Below, piece after piece: positions 24,849-33,534 of a stretch of 50,964 nucleotides of DNA. The notes beneath the pieces are model-generated. The model did not search any database, was not told the origin of the DNA, and saw only the letters and a program-made list of their open reading frames with translations. Position 1 is the stretch's first letter; the number at the start of each line of letters is the position of its first letter. The position numbers were made by a program, and so were the translations under genes. Source of the DNA: DATAEU01 sp046724395 (GTDB lineage: Bacteria > Actinomycetota > UBA4738 > HRBIN12); the NCBI GenBank assembly GCA_046724395.1, contig JBKOWM010000047.1, positions 1 to 50,964 on the forward strand, given 5' to 3'.

Positions 24849-26135
24849 ATGCCGGCCGCCATCGTGCTCGGGACGCAGTGGGGCGACGAGGGCAAGGGCA
24901 AGGTCGTCGACTATCTGGCCGACCGGATGGACTTCGTCGTCCGGTACCAGGGTGGCAACAACGCCGGCCACACGGTGATCGCCGAGGGACAGGCCCTGAG
25001 GCTGCACCTGATCCCGTCGGGCATCTTGTATCGGCATATCACGTCGGTGATCGCCGACGGTGTCGTCATCGACCCGCGCGTGCTCCTCGAGGAGATGGAC
25101 ACGCTGACCGCGCTGGGCGTCGATGTCTCGCGTCTGTCGATCTCGGGGAACGCGCACCTGATCATGCCGTACCACCTGGAGATCGAGCGCCTCGTCGAGC
25201 GCTTCCTCGGCAAGAACGCGCTCGGGACGACAAAGCGGGGAATCGGACCCGCCTACGGGGACAAAGCGGCGCGGATCGGGCTTCGCGTCCAGGACCTGTT
25301 CGACCCGAAGATCTTCCGACAGAAGCTCGACGTGGTGCTCAAGGAGAAGAACCTCATCCTGGCGAAGGTGTACGGGCGGCTTCCGCTCGAAGCCGACCGG
25401 ATCGTAGAGGACTACGTCGGGTACGCCGAGCGCCTGCGTCCGCATCTGGCCGACACCTCGACGCTGCTCTACGACGGCCTTCGAGAGGGCAAGAACGTCA
25501 TGCTGGAAGGGGCGCAGGGGACGCTGCTCGACCTCGACCACGGGACGTATCCGTTCGTGACGTCCTCCAATCCGGTCGCCGGTTACGCGCTCGCATCGGC
25601 GGGGATCGGTCCCGCGTGGGTCGATCGCGTCATCGGGGTGACGAAGGCGTACGTGACCAGGGTGGGGGCGGGTCCGTTCCCGACCGAGGAGACAGGCCCG
25701 GTCGGAGATGCGCTGGTGAAGCGCGGGGCCGAGTTCGGGACGACGACCGGCCGTCGTCGACGGTGTGGGTGGTTCGACGCCGTCGTGCTTCGGTACGCGG
25801 CCAGGATCAACGGGTTCACGGAGCTGTTCCTGACGAAGCTCGACGTGCTCTCAGGTCTGTCCCCGCTGCGGCTGTGCGTGGCCTACGACGTCGACGGCGA
25901 TCGCTACCGGGATGTGCCGCCCCATCAGTCGCTGTTCCACCGGGGCCGCCCCGTGTACGAGGAGGTCGAGGGCTGGTCGGGCGATCTCGGCGACGTTCGG
26001 TCCTTCCGCGATCTTCCCGCGTCGGCCAGGGCATACGTCGCTCGGCTGCAGGAGCTCGTCGGCGTTCGCATCTCGGTCGTGTCGGTCGGACCGTCGCGCG
26101 AGCAGAGCCTTTGGGTCGGCGGCGATCCCCGGTGA
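24849..26135 (+). CDS. purA: Adenylosuccinate synthetase
   Basis: 428 residues. Joins IMP and aspartate using GTP, the first committed step to AMP. The N-terminal P-loop is TQWGDEGKGKVVDYLAD, followed by QGGNNAGHTV; GTTKRGIGPAYGDKAARIGL and the loop FGTTTGRRRRCGWFDA are present. ATG 24849 puts the conserved IVLGTQWGDEGKGK five residues in, as expected; the upstream open frame overlaps dodecin and is not coding. It opens the purine cluster, 28 nt before purD. Confidence 0.96.
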   Translation: MPAAIVLGTQWGDEGKGKVVDYLADRMDFVVRYQGGNNAGHTVIAEGQALRLHLIPSGILYRHITSVIADGVVIDPRVLLEEMDTLTALGVDVSRLSISGNAHLIMPYHLEIERLVERFLGKNALGTTKRGIGPAYGDKAARIGLRVQDLFDPKIFRQKLDVVLKEKNLILAKVYGRLPLEADRIVEDYVGYAERLRPHLADTSTLLYDGLREGKNVMLEGAQGTLLDLDHGTYPFVTSSNPVAGYALASAGIGPAWVDRVIGVTKAYVTRVGAGPFPTEETGPVGDALVKRGAEFGTTTGRRRRCGWFDAVVLRYAARINGFTELFLTKLDVLSGLSPLRLCVAYDVDGDRYRDVPPHQSLFHRGRPVYEEVEGWSGDLGDVRSFRDLPASARAYVARLQELVGVRISVVSVGPSREQSLWVGGDPR

Positions 26136-26163
26136 GCCGCTCTCGCGTCGGCGGCCGATCCGC

Positions 26164-27444
26164 GTGAGGATCCTGGTCGTCGGTGGTGGCGGCCGGGAGC
26201 ACGCGCTCGTGTGGCGGCTCGCCGAGAACCCGACCGTCGATCGACTGTTCGCGGCGCCGGGCAACGCAGGGATCGCTGCGGATGCGACGTGTCTTCCCAT
26301 CCGTTCGGACGATGTGTTGGGCCTCGTGGAGGCCGTCGAGCGCGAGGACGTCGATCTGATCGTCGTCGGGCCGGAGGTGCCGCTCGTCGCCGGGCTCGCC
26401 GACGAGCTGCTCGCACGCGGGCGGCGGGTCTTCGGGCCGACGCGTGACGCGGCGCGGATCGAGGCGTCGAAGGCGTGGGCGAAGCGACTGTGCGAGCGCT
26501 ACGACATCCCGGCCGCTCGGTCCGCGACGGTCAGCGACGTGGACGCCGGCCTCCGAGCCATCGACTCGCTCGACGCGCCGTACGTGGTCAAGGCGGATGG
26601 CCTCGCCGCGGGAAAGGGGGTCGTGATCGCCGAGACCGTCACCGAGGCGCGGGCGGCGCTGGAAGCCTCGCTCGAGCACCGGGCGTTCGGGGACGCGGGC
26701 GCCACCGTGGTGATCGAGGAGTTCCTGACCGGACGCGAGGTGTCGGCGTTCGCCCTCTGCGACGGTCGCGACGTGCTCCCGCTGGTGATGGCGCAAGACT
26801 TCAAGCGGGTCGACGACGGCGACGCCGGCCCGAACACCGGCGGGATGGGGGCTTATTCGCCCGTCCCGTTCGTCGACGACGCCGGCCAGGAGCGGATTTG
26901 GAGCGTCGTGCGGCGCACCGTCGGCGCGATGGAGTCGGAAGGGGCGCCGTACCAAGGCGTCCTGTATGCCGGGTTGATGCTCACCGACGACGGGCCGAAG
27001 GTCCTCGAGTTCAACTGTCGGTTCGGCGACCCCGAGGCCGAGGCCATCGTTCCTCGGCTGCGGTCCGATCTCGGCGAGATGCTGCTCGCTTCGACCGAGG
27101 GCAACCTGTCGAACTACCGCGTCGTCTGGGCGCGCGAGGCGTGCGTCACCGTGGTCATCGCCTCCCGCGGCTACCCCGGTGCGCACGATGCCGGGATGAC
27201 CATCGAGGGGCTGGACGAGGCCGCCCGCGTCGAGAACGCCATCGTGTTCCACGCGGGCACGGCCGAGCAAGACGGTAGAGTGATCGCGTCGGGAGGGCGT
27301 GTGCTCGCGGTGAGCGGGCTCGGGCCGACGCTGGAGCAGGCACGAACGGCCGCCTACGAAGCGTGTTCGACGATCCGCTTCGAGGGCGCGCATCACCGAC
27401 GGGACATTGCGCAGCGAGCGGCGGCGGAGGAAGCCAGTGGGTGA
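26164..27444 (+). CDS. purD: Phosphoribosylamine-glycine ligase (GAR synthetase)
   Basis: 426 residues from GTG 26164. Second step of purine synthesis: phosphoribosylamine, glycine and ATP to GAR. It begins RILVVGGGGREHALVWRLAE and has the ATP-grasp elements YVVKADGLAAGKGVVIAE, VVIEEFLTGREVSAFALCDG, GPNTGGMGAYSPVP and FNCRFGDPEAEAIVPRL. The start is the first codon giving the conserved N-terminus. It overlaps the purE start by 8 nt. Confidence 0.96.
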   Translation: MRILVVGGGGREHALVWRLAENPTVDRLFAAPGNAGIAADATCLPIRSDDVLGLVEAVEREDVDLIVVGPEVPLVAGLADELLARGRRVFGPTRDAARIEASKAWAKRLCERYDIPAARSATVSDVDAGLRAIDSLDAPYVVKADGLAAGKGVVIAETVTEARAALEASLEHRAFGDAGATVVIEEFLTGREVSAFALCDGRDVLPLVMAQDFKRVDDGDAGPNTGGMGAYSPVPFVDDAGQERIWSVVRRTVGAMESEGAPYQGVLYAGLMLTDDGPKVLEFNCRFGDPEAEAIVPRLRSDLGEMLLASTEGNLSNYRVVWAREACVTVVIASRGYPGAHDAGMTIEGLDEAARVENAIVFHAGTAEQDGRVIASGGRVLAVSGLGPTLEQARTAAYEACSTIRFEGAHHRRDIAQRAAAEEASG

Positions 27445-27910
27445 CGAGGCAGCGGTCGTCGGGGTCCTCGCCGCGTCGCCGGGAGAGCTCGCGACGATGC
27501 AGCGGACGACGGCCATCCTCGAAAAGCTCGGCCTGGGACACGAGGTCCGCGTTATCTCCGCCCACCGAAACCCCGATCTCGTCGACGAGTACGCACGCAC
27601 GGCCTTCGAGCGCGGGATCAAGGTCGTGATCTGCAGCACCGGGATCACCGGTCATCTGGCGGCCGCGGTCGCGTCACGAACGGTGTTGCCGGTGATCGGC
27701 GTCCCGATCTCGTCCGATCAGATGCCTGGCGAACAGGCGCTCGTCGTCACCGCGCAGATGCCGATGGGCGTCCCGGTTGCGGCGGTCGGCGTCGACGCAG
27801 CCGTGAACGCGGCCGTCCTCGCCGCGCAGATCGTCGGCGTGTCAGATCCCGACGTCCAAAAGCGGCTGTGGAAGTTCAAGGACGACCTGGCGGAGGGCCT
27901 CCGCCTGTGA
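27437..27910 (+). CDS. purE: PurE-family AIR carboxylase / N5-CAIR mutase, divergent
   Basis: 157 residues from GTG 27437, six bases after GGAGG. The family converts N5-CAIR or AIR plus CO2 to CAIR. Conserved parts are VRVISAHRNPD (with the catalytic His), LPVIGVPI, QMPMGVPVAAVGVD and NAAVLAAQI. Two normally invariant elements are changed. The phosphate-binding SDSD loop reads ASPGELA, and the GAGGAAHL segment reads STGITGHL. No purK is present in the window. Position inside the pur cluster supports a CAIR-forming role, but whether it uses N5-CAIR or AIR is uncertain. Confidence 0.8.
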   Translation: MGDEAAVVGVLAASPGELATMQRTTAILEKLGLGHEVRVISAHRNPDLVDEYARTAFERGIKVVICSTGITGHLAAAVASRTVLPVIGVPISSDQMPGEQALVVTAQMPMGVPVAAVGVDAAVNAAVLAAQIVGVSDPDVQKRLWKFKDDLAEGLRL

Positions 27911-27959
27911 GCTGCGGGCGGCGGGGATTCGCACGCGTCCCCGAGGGGGAGCGGCGACG

Positions 27960-29297
27960 ATGATCCCGCGGTACACGCTCCCCGAGATGGCCGAGATCTG
28001 GTCGGACGGGTCTCGACTCGCCCGCTGGCTGGAGATCGAGATCCTGGCCGTGGAAGCCTGGGCCCGCCTCGGACGGATCCCGGAGGGCGATGCCCGCGAC
28101 GTCCGGGAGCGTGCCTCGTTCCAACTCGAACGCGTCGCCGAGCTCGAGTCCGTGACGAAGCACGACGTAGCGGCCTTCGTCCAGGAGGTCGCGGCATCCG
28201 TGGGGCCGGCGGGGCGATGGGTGCACTACGGGCTCACGTCGTCGGACATCCTCGACACCGCCTTCGCGCTTCAGCTCCTCGACGCGGCCGGCGTGTTGCT
28301 CGTTCGGACCGAGCGACTCCTGTGGATCGTGAAGCGGACGGCGCTCGAGCACGTAGCCACGGTGATGGTGGGGCGGACACACGGCGTGCACGCGGAGCCG
28401 ACAAGCTTCGGGCACAAGGCGGCCCTCTGGGCGTTCGAGCTCGACCGCGACCGCGAGCGGCTGCGGCGCGCGCGCGATGCGATTTCCGTCGGCAAGCTCT
28501 CGGGCGCCGTCGGGACGTACGCTCAGGTCGATCCGGCCGTCGAGGAGGAGGTCTGTTCGCGGCTCGGTCTTCGCCCGGCCGAGGCGTCCAGCCAGATCGT
28601 CCCGCGCGACCGCCACGCCGAGTATTTGGCGACCCTCGCCGTCGTCGCCGGCACGCTCGACTCCATCGCAACCGAGATCCGGCACCTCGCGCGAACCGAG
28701 GTCCGCGAAGTGCAGGAGCCGTTCGCGGAAGGGCAGAAGGGCTCGAGCGCCATGCCACACAAACGCAACCCGGTGCGGTGCGAGCGGATCTCGGGGCTCG
28801 CGCGCGTCGTTCGCGCTGACGCCCTGGTTGCGCTCGAAAACCAGGTGCTGTGGCACGAGCGCGACATCTCGCACTCGTCGGCCGAGCGCGTGATCGTTCC
28901 CGACGCCACGACGGCTCTGGATTTCATGCTCGCCGAGCTCGCCGACGTCCTCGAAGGGCTCCGCGTCTTTCCAGATCGCATGCGGGCGAACCTGGAAGCC
29001 GGAGGCGGCCTCGCGTACTCGCAGAACGTGCTGCTGGCGCTCGTCGACGCGGGACTCGCGCGAGACGAGGCGTACGCGATCGTTCAACGAGCGGCAGCGA
29101 GGGCATGGGACGAGGGTGCGGATTTCCGCGACGAGCTCCGTCGCGAACCGCACGTCGGGAGTGCGATGTCCGAGCAAGGTCTCGACGCAGCGTTCGATCC
29201 CGCGAATGCGCTTCGGAACCTCGATGTGGTGTTCGACCGCCTCGCCAAGCTCGATGTCGACGAGCCGCGAAGCGTCGGCCGAAGGGAGGCATCATGA
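27960..29297 (+). CDS. purB: Adenylosuccinate lyase
   Basis: 445 residues. Cleaves SAICAR to AICAR and adenylosuccinate to AMP. The fumarase-superfamily signature is GSSAMPHKRNPVRCERISGL, and the catalytic-His regions HYGLTSSDILDTA and VGRTHGVHAEPTSFGHK are intact. The ATG follows a purine-rich GAGGGGGAG. The stop overlaps the purC ATG (ATGA), suggesting translational coupling. Confidence 0.96.
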   Translation: MIPRYTLPEMAEIWSDGSRLARWLEIEILAVEAWARLGRIPEGDARDVRERASFQLERVAELESVTKHDVAAFVQEVAASVGPAGRWVHYGLTSSDILDTAFALQLLDAAGVLLVRTERLLWIVKRTALEHVATVMVGRTHGVHAEPTSFGHKAALWAFELDRDRERLRRARDAISVGKLSGAVGTYAQVDPAVEEEVCSRLGLRPAEASSQIVPRDRHAEYLATLAVVAGTLDSIATEIRHLARTEVREVQEPFAEGQKGSSAMPHKRNPVRCERISGLARVVRADALVALENQVLWHERDISHSSAERVIVPDATTALDFMLAELADVLEGLRVFPDRMRANLEAGGGLAYSQNVLLALVDAGLARDEAYAIVQRAAARAWDEGADFRDELRREPHVGSAMSEQGLDAAFDPANALRNLDVVFDRLAKLDVDEPRSVGRREAS

Positions 29298-30247
29298 CGA
29301 CGGCCGGCGGCCTGCATGCGCAGGGAAAGGTTCGCGACATCTACGACGCCGGTGACGCGCGTCTTCTGCTCGTGGCGACCGACCGCATCAGCGCGTTCGA
29401 CGTTGTGCTGGCGAATCCGATTCCGGACAAGGGGCGGGTGCTCACCGGCCTGACGCTGTTCTGGCTCGAGCAGACGAAGGACCTCGTCCCGAACCACCTG
29501 CTCAGTTCGGACCGCCGCGACTTCCCGGAGCCGTTCCGCAGTGAACCCTCCCTCGCGGGCCGGGCCATGCTCTGCCGCAGGGCCGACGTCGTTCCCGTCG
29601 AATGCGTCGCCCGCGGTTACCTTACGGGATCCGGACTGAAGCAATATCGCGCGGAGGGGCACGTGTGCGGTGTCGCCCTGCCACCGGGTCTCGAGGAGGC
29701 CTCAAAGCTGCCCCAGCCGATCTTCACGCCGACCACAAAGGCGGCCGAGGGTCACGACCTGCCGCTCACGTTCGGCGAGACGATCGATCGAATCGGCAGG
29801 GGCCTAGCCGAGCGCCTGCGCGAGTTGACAATCACGCTCTACGAACGTGGCGCCGAGGTCGCAGCCGAGCGAGGGATCGTCGTCGCCGACACGAAGTTCG
29901 AGTTCGGGTTCGCCGACGGCGAGCTCATCCTGATCGACGAGGTCCTGACGCCGGACTCGTCGCGGTTCTGGCCGGCCGACGGGTACGTGGCGGGCAAGGC
30001 GCAGCCCTCGTTCGACAAGCAGTTCGTTCGCGACTGGCTGGATGCGAGCGGCTGGGATCACGAGCCGCCGCCACCCGAGCTTCCGATCGAAGTCGTGGAG
30101 CGGACGGCGCGGAAATATCGCGAAGCGTACGAACGCATCACGAGCGAGAAATGGGATCACTATCGACACAAGATGGGCGTCATGTCGGAGAACGATTGGG
30201 AGACCACCTCGGTCGACCCCGATCGGCTGCGGACGGAGCACGCTTGA
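29294..30247 (+). CDS. purC: SAICAR synthetase
   Basis: 317 residues from ATG 29294, with GGGAGG upstream. Joins CAIR and aspartate with ATP to give SAICAR. Typical elements are QGKVRDIYDAGDARLLLVAT, DRISAFDVVL, VECVARGYLTGSG, LVDTKFEFG-like VVADTKFEFGF and IDEVLTPDSSRFW. The length is nearer to the longer eukaryotic-like and actinobacterial form than the ~240-residue E. coli type. The open frame upstream is a shadow of purB. The stop overlaps the purS TTG start. Confidence 0.96.
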   Translation: MTTAGGLHAQGKVRDIYDAGDARLLLVATDRISAFDVVLANPIPDKGRVLTGLTLFWLEQTKDLVPNHLLSSDRRDFPEPFRSEPSLAGRAMLCRRADVVPVECVARGYLTGSGLKQYRAEGHVCGVALPPGLEEASKLPQPIFTPTTKAAEGHDLPLTFGETIDRIGRGLAERLRELTITLYERGAEVAAERGIVVADTKFEFGFADGELILIDEVLTPDSSRFWPADGYVAGKAQPSFDKQFVRDWLDASGWDHEPPPPELPIEVVERTARKYREAYERITSEKWDHYRHKMGVMSENDWETTSVDPDRLRTEHA

Positions 30248-30525
30248 GGTTCCGCTGTTCGCTCGACGTCCACCTGAAAGCAGGCCTGCTCGACCCGCAG
30301 GGCAAGGCCGTCGAGGCCAGCCTGCCGGCGCTCGGTTGGACGAATGTGTCGAATGTTCGCATCGGCAAACACATCGAGCTCGACGTCGAGGCGGATGACG
30401 AGCCGAGCGCAACGACGGCGGTGCGCGAGATGGCCGAACGCCTGCTATCGAATCCCGTCATCGAATCGTTCTTCATCCGCGACGTTCGCGCCGTAAACGC
30501 TTCGCCAAACGAGGTTCACCGATGA
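30244..30525 (+). CDS. purS: FGAM synthase subunit PurS
   Basis: 93 residues, TTG start overlapping the purC stop (TTGA). PurS is the small structural subunit that bridges PurQ and PurL in the three-part FGAM synthase. The core reads VHLKAGLLDPQGKAVEASLP, VSNVRIGKHIELDVEAD and a C-terminal AERLLSNPVIESFFI, all typical. No ATG or GTG start is available that would keep the first beta strand. The stop overlaps the purQ ATG. Confidence 0.93.
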   Translation: MRFRCSLDVHLKAGLLDPQGKAVEASLPALGWTNVSNVRIGKHIELDVEADDEPSATTAVREMAERLLSNPVIESFFIRDVRAVNASPNEVHR

Positions 30526-31232
30526 GCGGCGACCGTCCCCGGATCGGCGTCATCACCTTCCCAGGGTCGCTCGACGACCGCGACGCGCTTCGCGCGGTCG
30601 ACTGTATGGGCGGCGACGGGGTTCCGCTCTGGCACGCGGACGCGGACCTTCGTCGCGTCGACGCCGTCATCCTCCCGGGAGGTTTCTCCTACGGCGACTA
30701 CCTGCGGACCGGTGCGATCGCGCGGTTCGCCGCCGTCATGAAGGAGGTGCGGCGGTTCGCGGATGCCGGGGGTCCGGTGCTGGGCATCTGCAACGGTTTC
30801 CAAATCCTGTGCGAGGCGGGTCTCCTTCCCGGCGCCCTGATCCGAAATCGACAGCTGCGGTTCGTATGCAGGCCCGTCGACATCCGCGTCGAGACGACGG
30901 CGTCGGCCGTGACCGAGGGCCTCGTCCCCGGCGAGGTGCTACGCGTCCCCGTCAAGCACGGCGAGGGTCAGTTCGTCGCCGGCGAGGACGACCTCCACAG
31001 CGTCGAGGACCGCGGGCTCGTCGTGTTCCGGTACTGCGGACCGCGAGGCGACCTTCACGACGAGTTCAACGTCAACGGGAGCGCGAACGCCATCGCCGGT
31101 GTCCGAAACGAGGCGGGCAACGTCGTGGGACTGATGCCGCATCCGGAGCACGCGATCGATCCGGACCTGGGTCCGACCGGAGGCCAGCCGCTGTTCGCGT
31201 CGCTGCTGTCGTTCGCGGTGGCCAGGGTCTGA
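30522..31232 (+). CDS. purQ: FGAM synthase glutaminase subunit PurQ
   Basis: 236 residues. A class I glutamine amidotransferase that supplies ammonia to PurL. The nucleophile elbow is VLGICNGFQILCEAGLLPGA, and the catalytic His-x-Glu is in GLMPHPEHA near the C-terminus. The N-terminus RIGVITFPGSLDDRDALRAV is the usual one. It overlaps purS by 4 nt. Confidence 0.96.
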   Translation: MSGDRPRIGVITFPGSLDDRDALRAVDCMGGDGVPLWHADADLRRVDAVILPGGFSYGDYLRTGAIARFAAVMKEVRRFADAGGPVLGICNGFQILCEAGLLPGALIRNRQLRFVCRPVDIRVETTASAVTEGLVPGEVLRVPVKHGEGQFVAGEDDLHSVEDRGLVVFRYCGPRGDLHDEFNVNGSANAIAGVRNEAGNVVGLMPHPEHAIDPDLGPTGGQPLFASLLSFAVARV

Positions 31233-31253
31233 CTCCCGGTGGAGGAGCGTGCC

Positions 31254-33509
31254 GTGGAGCCGCTGCACCGCGAGCCCGGGGGTGTGAGGGGTTCAACGAG
31301 CGAGCGCGAGGCGCGAGCGTTAGCCATCCACGAGCAGCTAGGCCTGACGAACGACGAGGCCGAGCGGATCCGCGACACGCTCGGCCGCGAACCGAACCAC
31401 AACGAGCTCGCCATGTATGCGGCGATGTGGTCCGAGCACTGCTCGTACAAGTCCTCGAAGGTGCACCTGCGGAGCCTGCCGACCGACGGGCCGCACGTCC
31501 TCGTGGGCCCCGGGCAAGACGCCGGGGCGATAGACATCGGAGACGGCATGGCCGCCGTGTTCAAGATGGAGTCGCACTCGCATCCGAGCGCCATCGAGCC
31601 CTACCAGGGTGCCGCCACGGGCGTCGGTGGGATCGTGCGCGACGTCATCTCCATGGGCGCGCGGCCGATCGCGCTCCTCGATCCGCTGCGGTTCGGCCCC
31701 CTCACCGAGGCGCGCAACCGATGGCTTTTCGCGGGCGTCGTCTCCGGAATCGGCGGCTACGGGAACTGCATCGGCGTGCCGACGGTTGGGGGAGAGATCG
31801 CATTCGCCGACGCTCACTCCGGCAACCCGACCGTCAACGTCATGTGCATCGGCGTCGCCCGGATCGACGAGCTGATGAGCTCGGCCAACGATGTGCACGA
31901 GGGCGGCGTCCTCGTCCTCTTCGGCGCCGCGACCGGCCGCGACGGGATCGGCGGGGTCTCGGTGTTGGCCTCGCGCACGCTCGACGAAGGCTCAAAGGAC
32001 AGCCGTCCGAGCGTGCAGATCGGCGATCCGTTCGCAGAGAAGCTCCTGATCGAGGTCACGCTCGAGCTGATCCGGCGGAGGCTTCTCGAAGGGCTGCAGG
32101 ACCTCGGCGGGGCGGGAATCACGTGCGCCGTGAGCGAGTCGGCCGCGCGAGCGCGTCTCGGCGCCGAGCTCGATCTCGGTGAGGTGCCGCTTCGCGACCC
32201 GAACCTCGAGGCCTTCGAGATCCTTACCAGCGAGTCGCAGGAGCGGATGCTCGCCGTCGTCGCGCCCGAACGGCTCGACGACGTTCAGGAGGTGTGCTCT
32301 CGGTGGGGCGTCGCCTCCGCCGTGGTCGGAAGACTCGTCGGAGGTGACAGCGTGCGCGTCCGGATGGACGGCTCGGTCGTTGCGGAGGTTCCGGCCCGCT
32401 CGCTCGCCGAGGACGGTCCGGAGTACCGGCGCCCGATCTCCGCGCCGACGGAGCGGGAGAATCCGGTCGACGACGATCCCACCTTCGTGACGCCGCCGAC
32501 GTCGCCCCAGGACGCGTTGTTCGCGCTGCTCGGCTCGGCCAACGTCGCGAGCAAGCGCTGTGTGTGGGAGCAGTACGACTGGATCGTGCAGGGCGGCACG
32601 GTGCGCGGGCCTGGATCCGACGCGGCCCTCGTACGGATCGAGGGGAGCCTGAAGGCGCTCGCAATCTCGTGCGACGGCAAGGGTCGGTTCGGCGTGCTGG
32701 ATCCGTACCTCGGTGCCGCGCACGCTGTTGCCGAGTCCGGTCGTAACGTCGCCGCGACGGGCGCGGAGCCCCTCGCGATCACGAACTGTCTGAACTTCGC
32801 CAACCCCGAGCGTCCGGAGGTGATGTGGCAGTTCGCCGAGTCGGTCCGCGGCATCAGCGATGCGTGCCGTGCGCTGCAGACGCCGGTGACCGGCGGCAAC
32901 GTCAGCTTCTACAACGAGTCGTCGGGCTCTGCCATCTGGCCCACGCCGGTGATCGGCATGGTCGGCCTGCTCGACGATCACCGTCTCGCTCTGCCGTCTG
33001 GGTTCGCTCGTGCGGGCGCCGTCGTGTACGTGTTGGGAGAGACGTTCGCCGAGCTGGGCGGATCCGAGTTCGGGGAGGTGGTGCTGGGGCAGGTCGCCGG
33101 TCGACCGCCGGCGCTCGATCTCGGTCGCGAGCGCGCGCTCCAGCGGCTGCTCGCCGAGGCGGCGAGCCTGGACGTTCTCGCGTCGGCCCACGACTGCAGC
33201 GACGGCGGCCTGGGCGTCGCCCTTGCGGAGGCGGCGATCCTCGGCGGCATCGGGTTTGCGGCTACGCTCGCTGGCGCTTTGCCACCGCATCTTGCCCTGT
33301 TCTCTGAGTCCGCGTCGCGCGCCGTCGTGAGCACCGATCGCCGCCGCGCCCCGCGTCTCGAGAAGCTGGCCGAGGCGCTCGGGGTTCCGTTCGCGAGGAT
33401 CGGCGAGACCGGCGGTCCGCGGGTCGTCGTCGATGGGGTGATCGAAACGACCGTTCAAGAGTTGGCATCTGCGTACGAGCGCGCCATCCCGACGCTGCTC
33501 GCAGGCTGA
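31254..33509 (+). CDS. purL: FGAM synthase catalytic subunit PurL (small type)
   Basis: 751 residues from GTG 31254, seven bases after GGAGGA; an upstream in-frame GTG at 31239 would itself overlap that site. It converts FGAR, ATP and ammonia to FGAM. Typical segments are NELAMYAAMWSEHCSYKSSK, FKMESHSHPSAIEPYQGAAT, TVGGEIAFAD and GALQDLGGAG-like LQDLGGAGITCAVSE. It needs PurS and PurQ, encoded just upstream. Residues ~10-25 (GSTSEREARALA) are encoded by a copy of the interspersed repeat and look like an insertion before the conserved start. Confidence 0.95.
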   Translation: MEPLHREPGGVRGSTSEREARALAIHEQLGLTNDEAERIRDTLGREPNHNELAMYAAMWSEHCSYKSSKVHLRSLPTDGPHVLVGPGQDAGAIDIGDGMAAVFKMESHSHPSAIEPYQGAATGVGGIVRDVISMGARPIALLDPLRFGPLTEARNRWLFAGVVSGIGGYGNCIGVPTVGGEIAFADAHSGNPTVNVMCIGVARIDELMSSANDVHEGGVLVLFGAATGRDGIGGVSVLASRTLDEGSKDSRPSVQIGDPFAEKLLIEVTLELIRRRLLEGLQDLGGAGITCAVSESAARARLGAELDLGEVPLRDPNLEAFEILTSESQERMLAVVAPERLDDVQEVCSRWGVASAVVGRLVGGDSVRVRMDGSVVAEVPARSLAEDGPEYRRPISAPTERENPVDDDPTFVTPPTSPQDALFALLGSANVASKRCVWEQYDWIVQGGTVRGPGSDAALVRIEGSLKALAISCDGKGRFGVLDPYLGAAHAVAESGRNVAATGAEPLAITNCLNFANPERPEVMWQFAESVRGISDACRALQTPVTGGNVSFYNESSGSAIWPTPVIGMVGLLDDHRLALPSGFARAGAVVYVLGETFAELGGSEFGEVVLGQVAGRPPALDLGRERALQRLLAEAASLDVLASAHDCSDGGLGVALAEAAILGGIGFAATLAGALPPHLALFSESASRAVVSTDRRRAPRLEKLAEALGVPFARIGETGGPRVVVDGVIETTVQELASAYERAIPTLLAG
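31288..31325 (+). repeat. Interspersed GC-rich repeat within the purL 5' end
   Basis: GGGGTTCAACGAGCGAGCGC followed by GAGGCGCGAGCGTTAGCC is a diverged copy of the repeat in grpE. It is read in the same frame as in grpE, giving S-E-R-E. It lies between the purL ribosome binding site and the conserved PurL N-terminus. Confidence 0.75.
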
Positions 33510-33534
33510 TATCGATCCGTGTTGGAATGACGAC

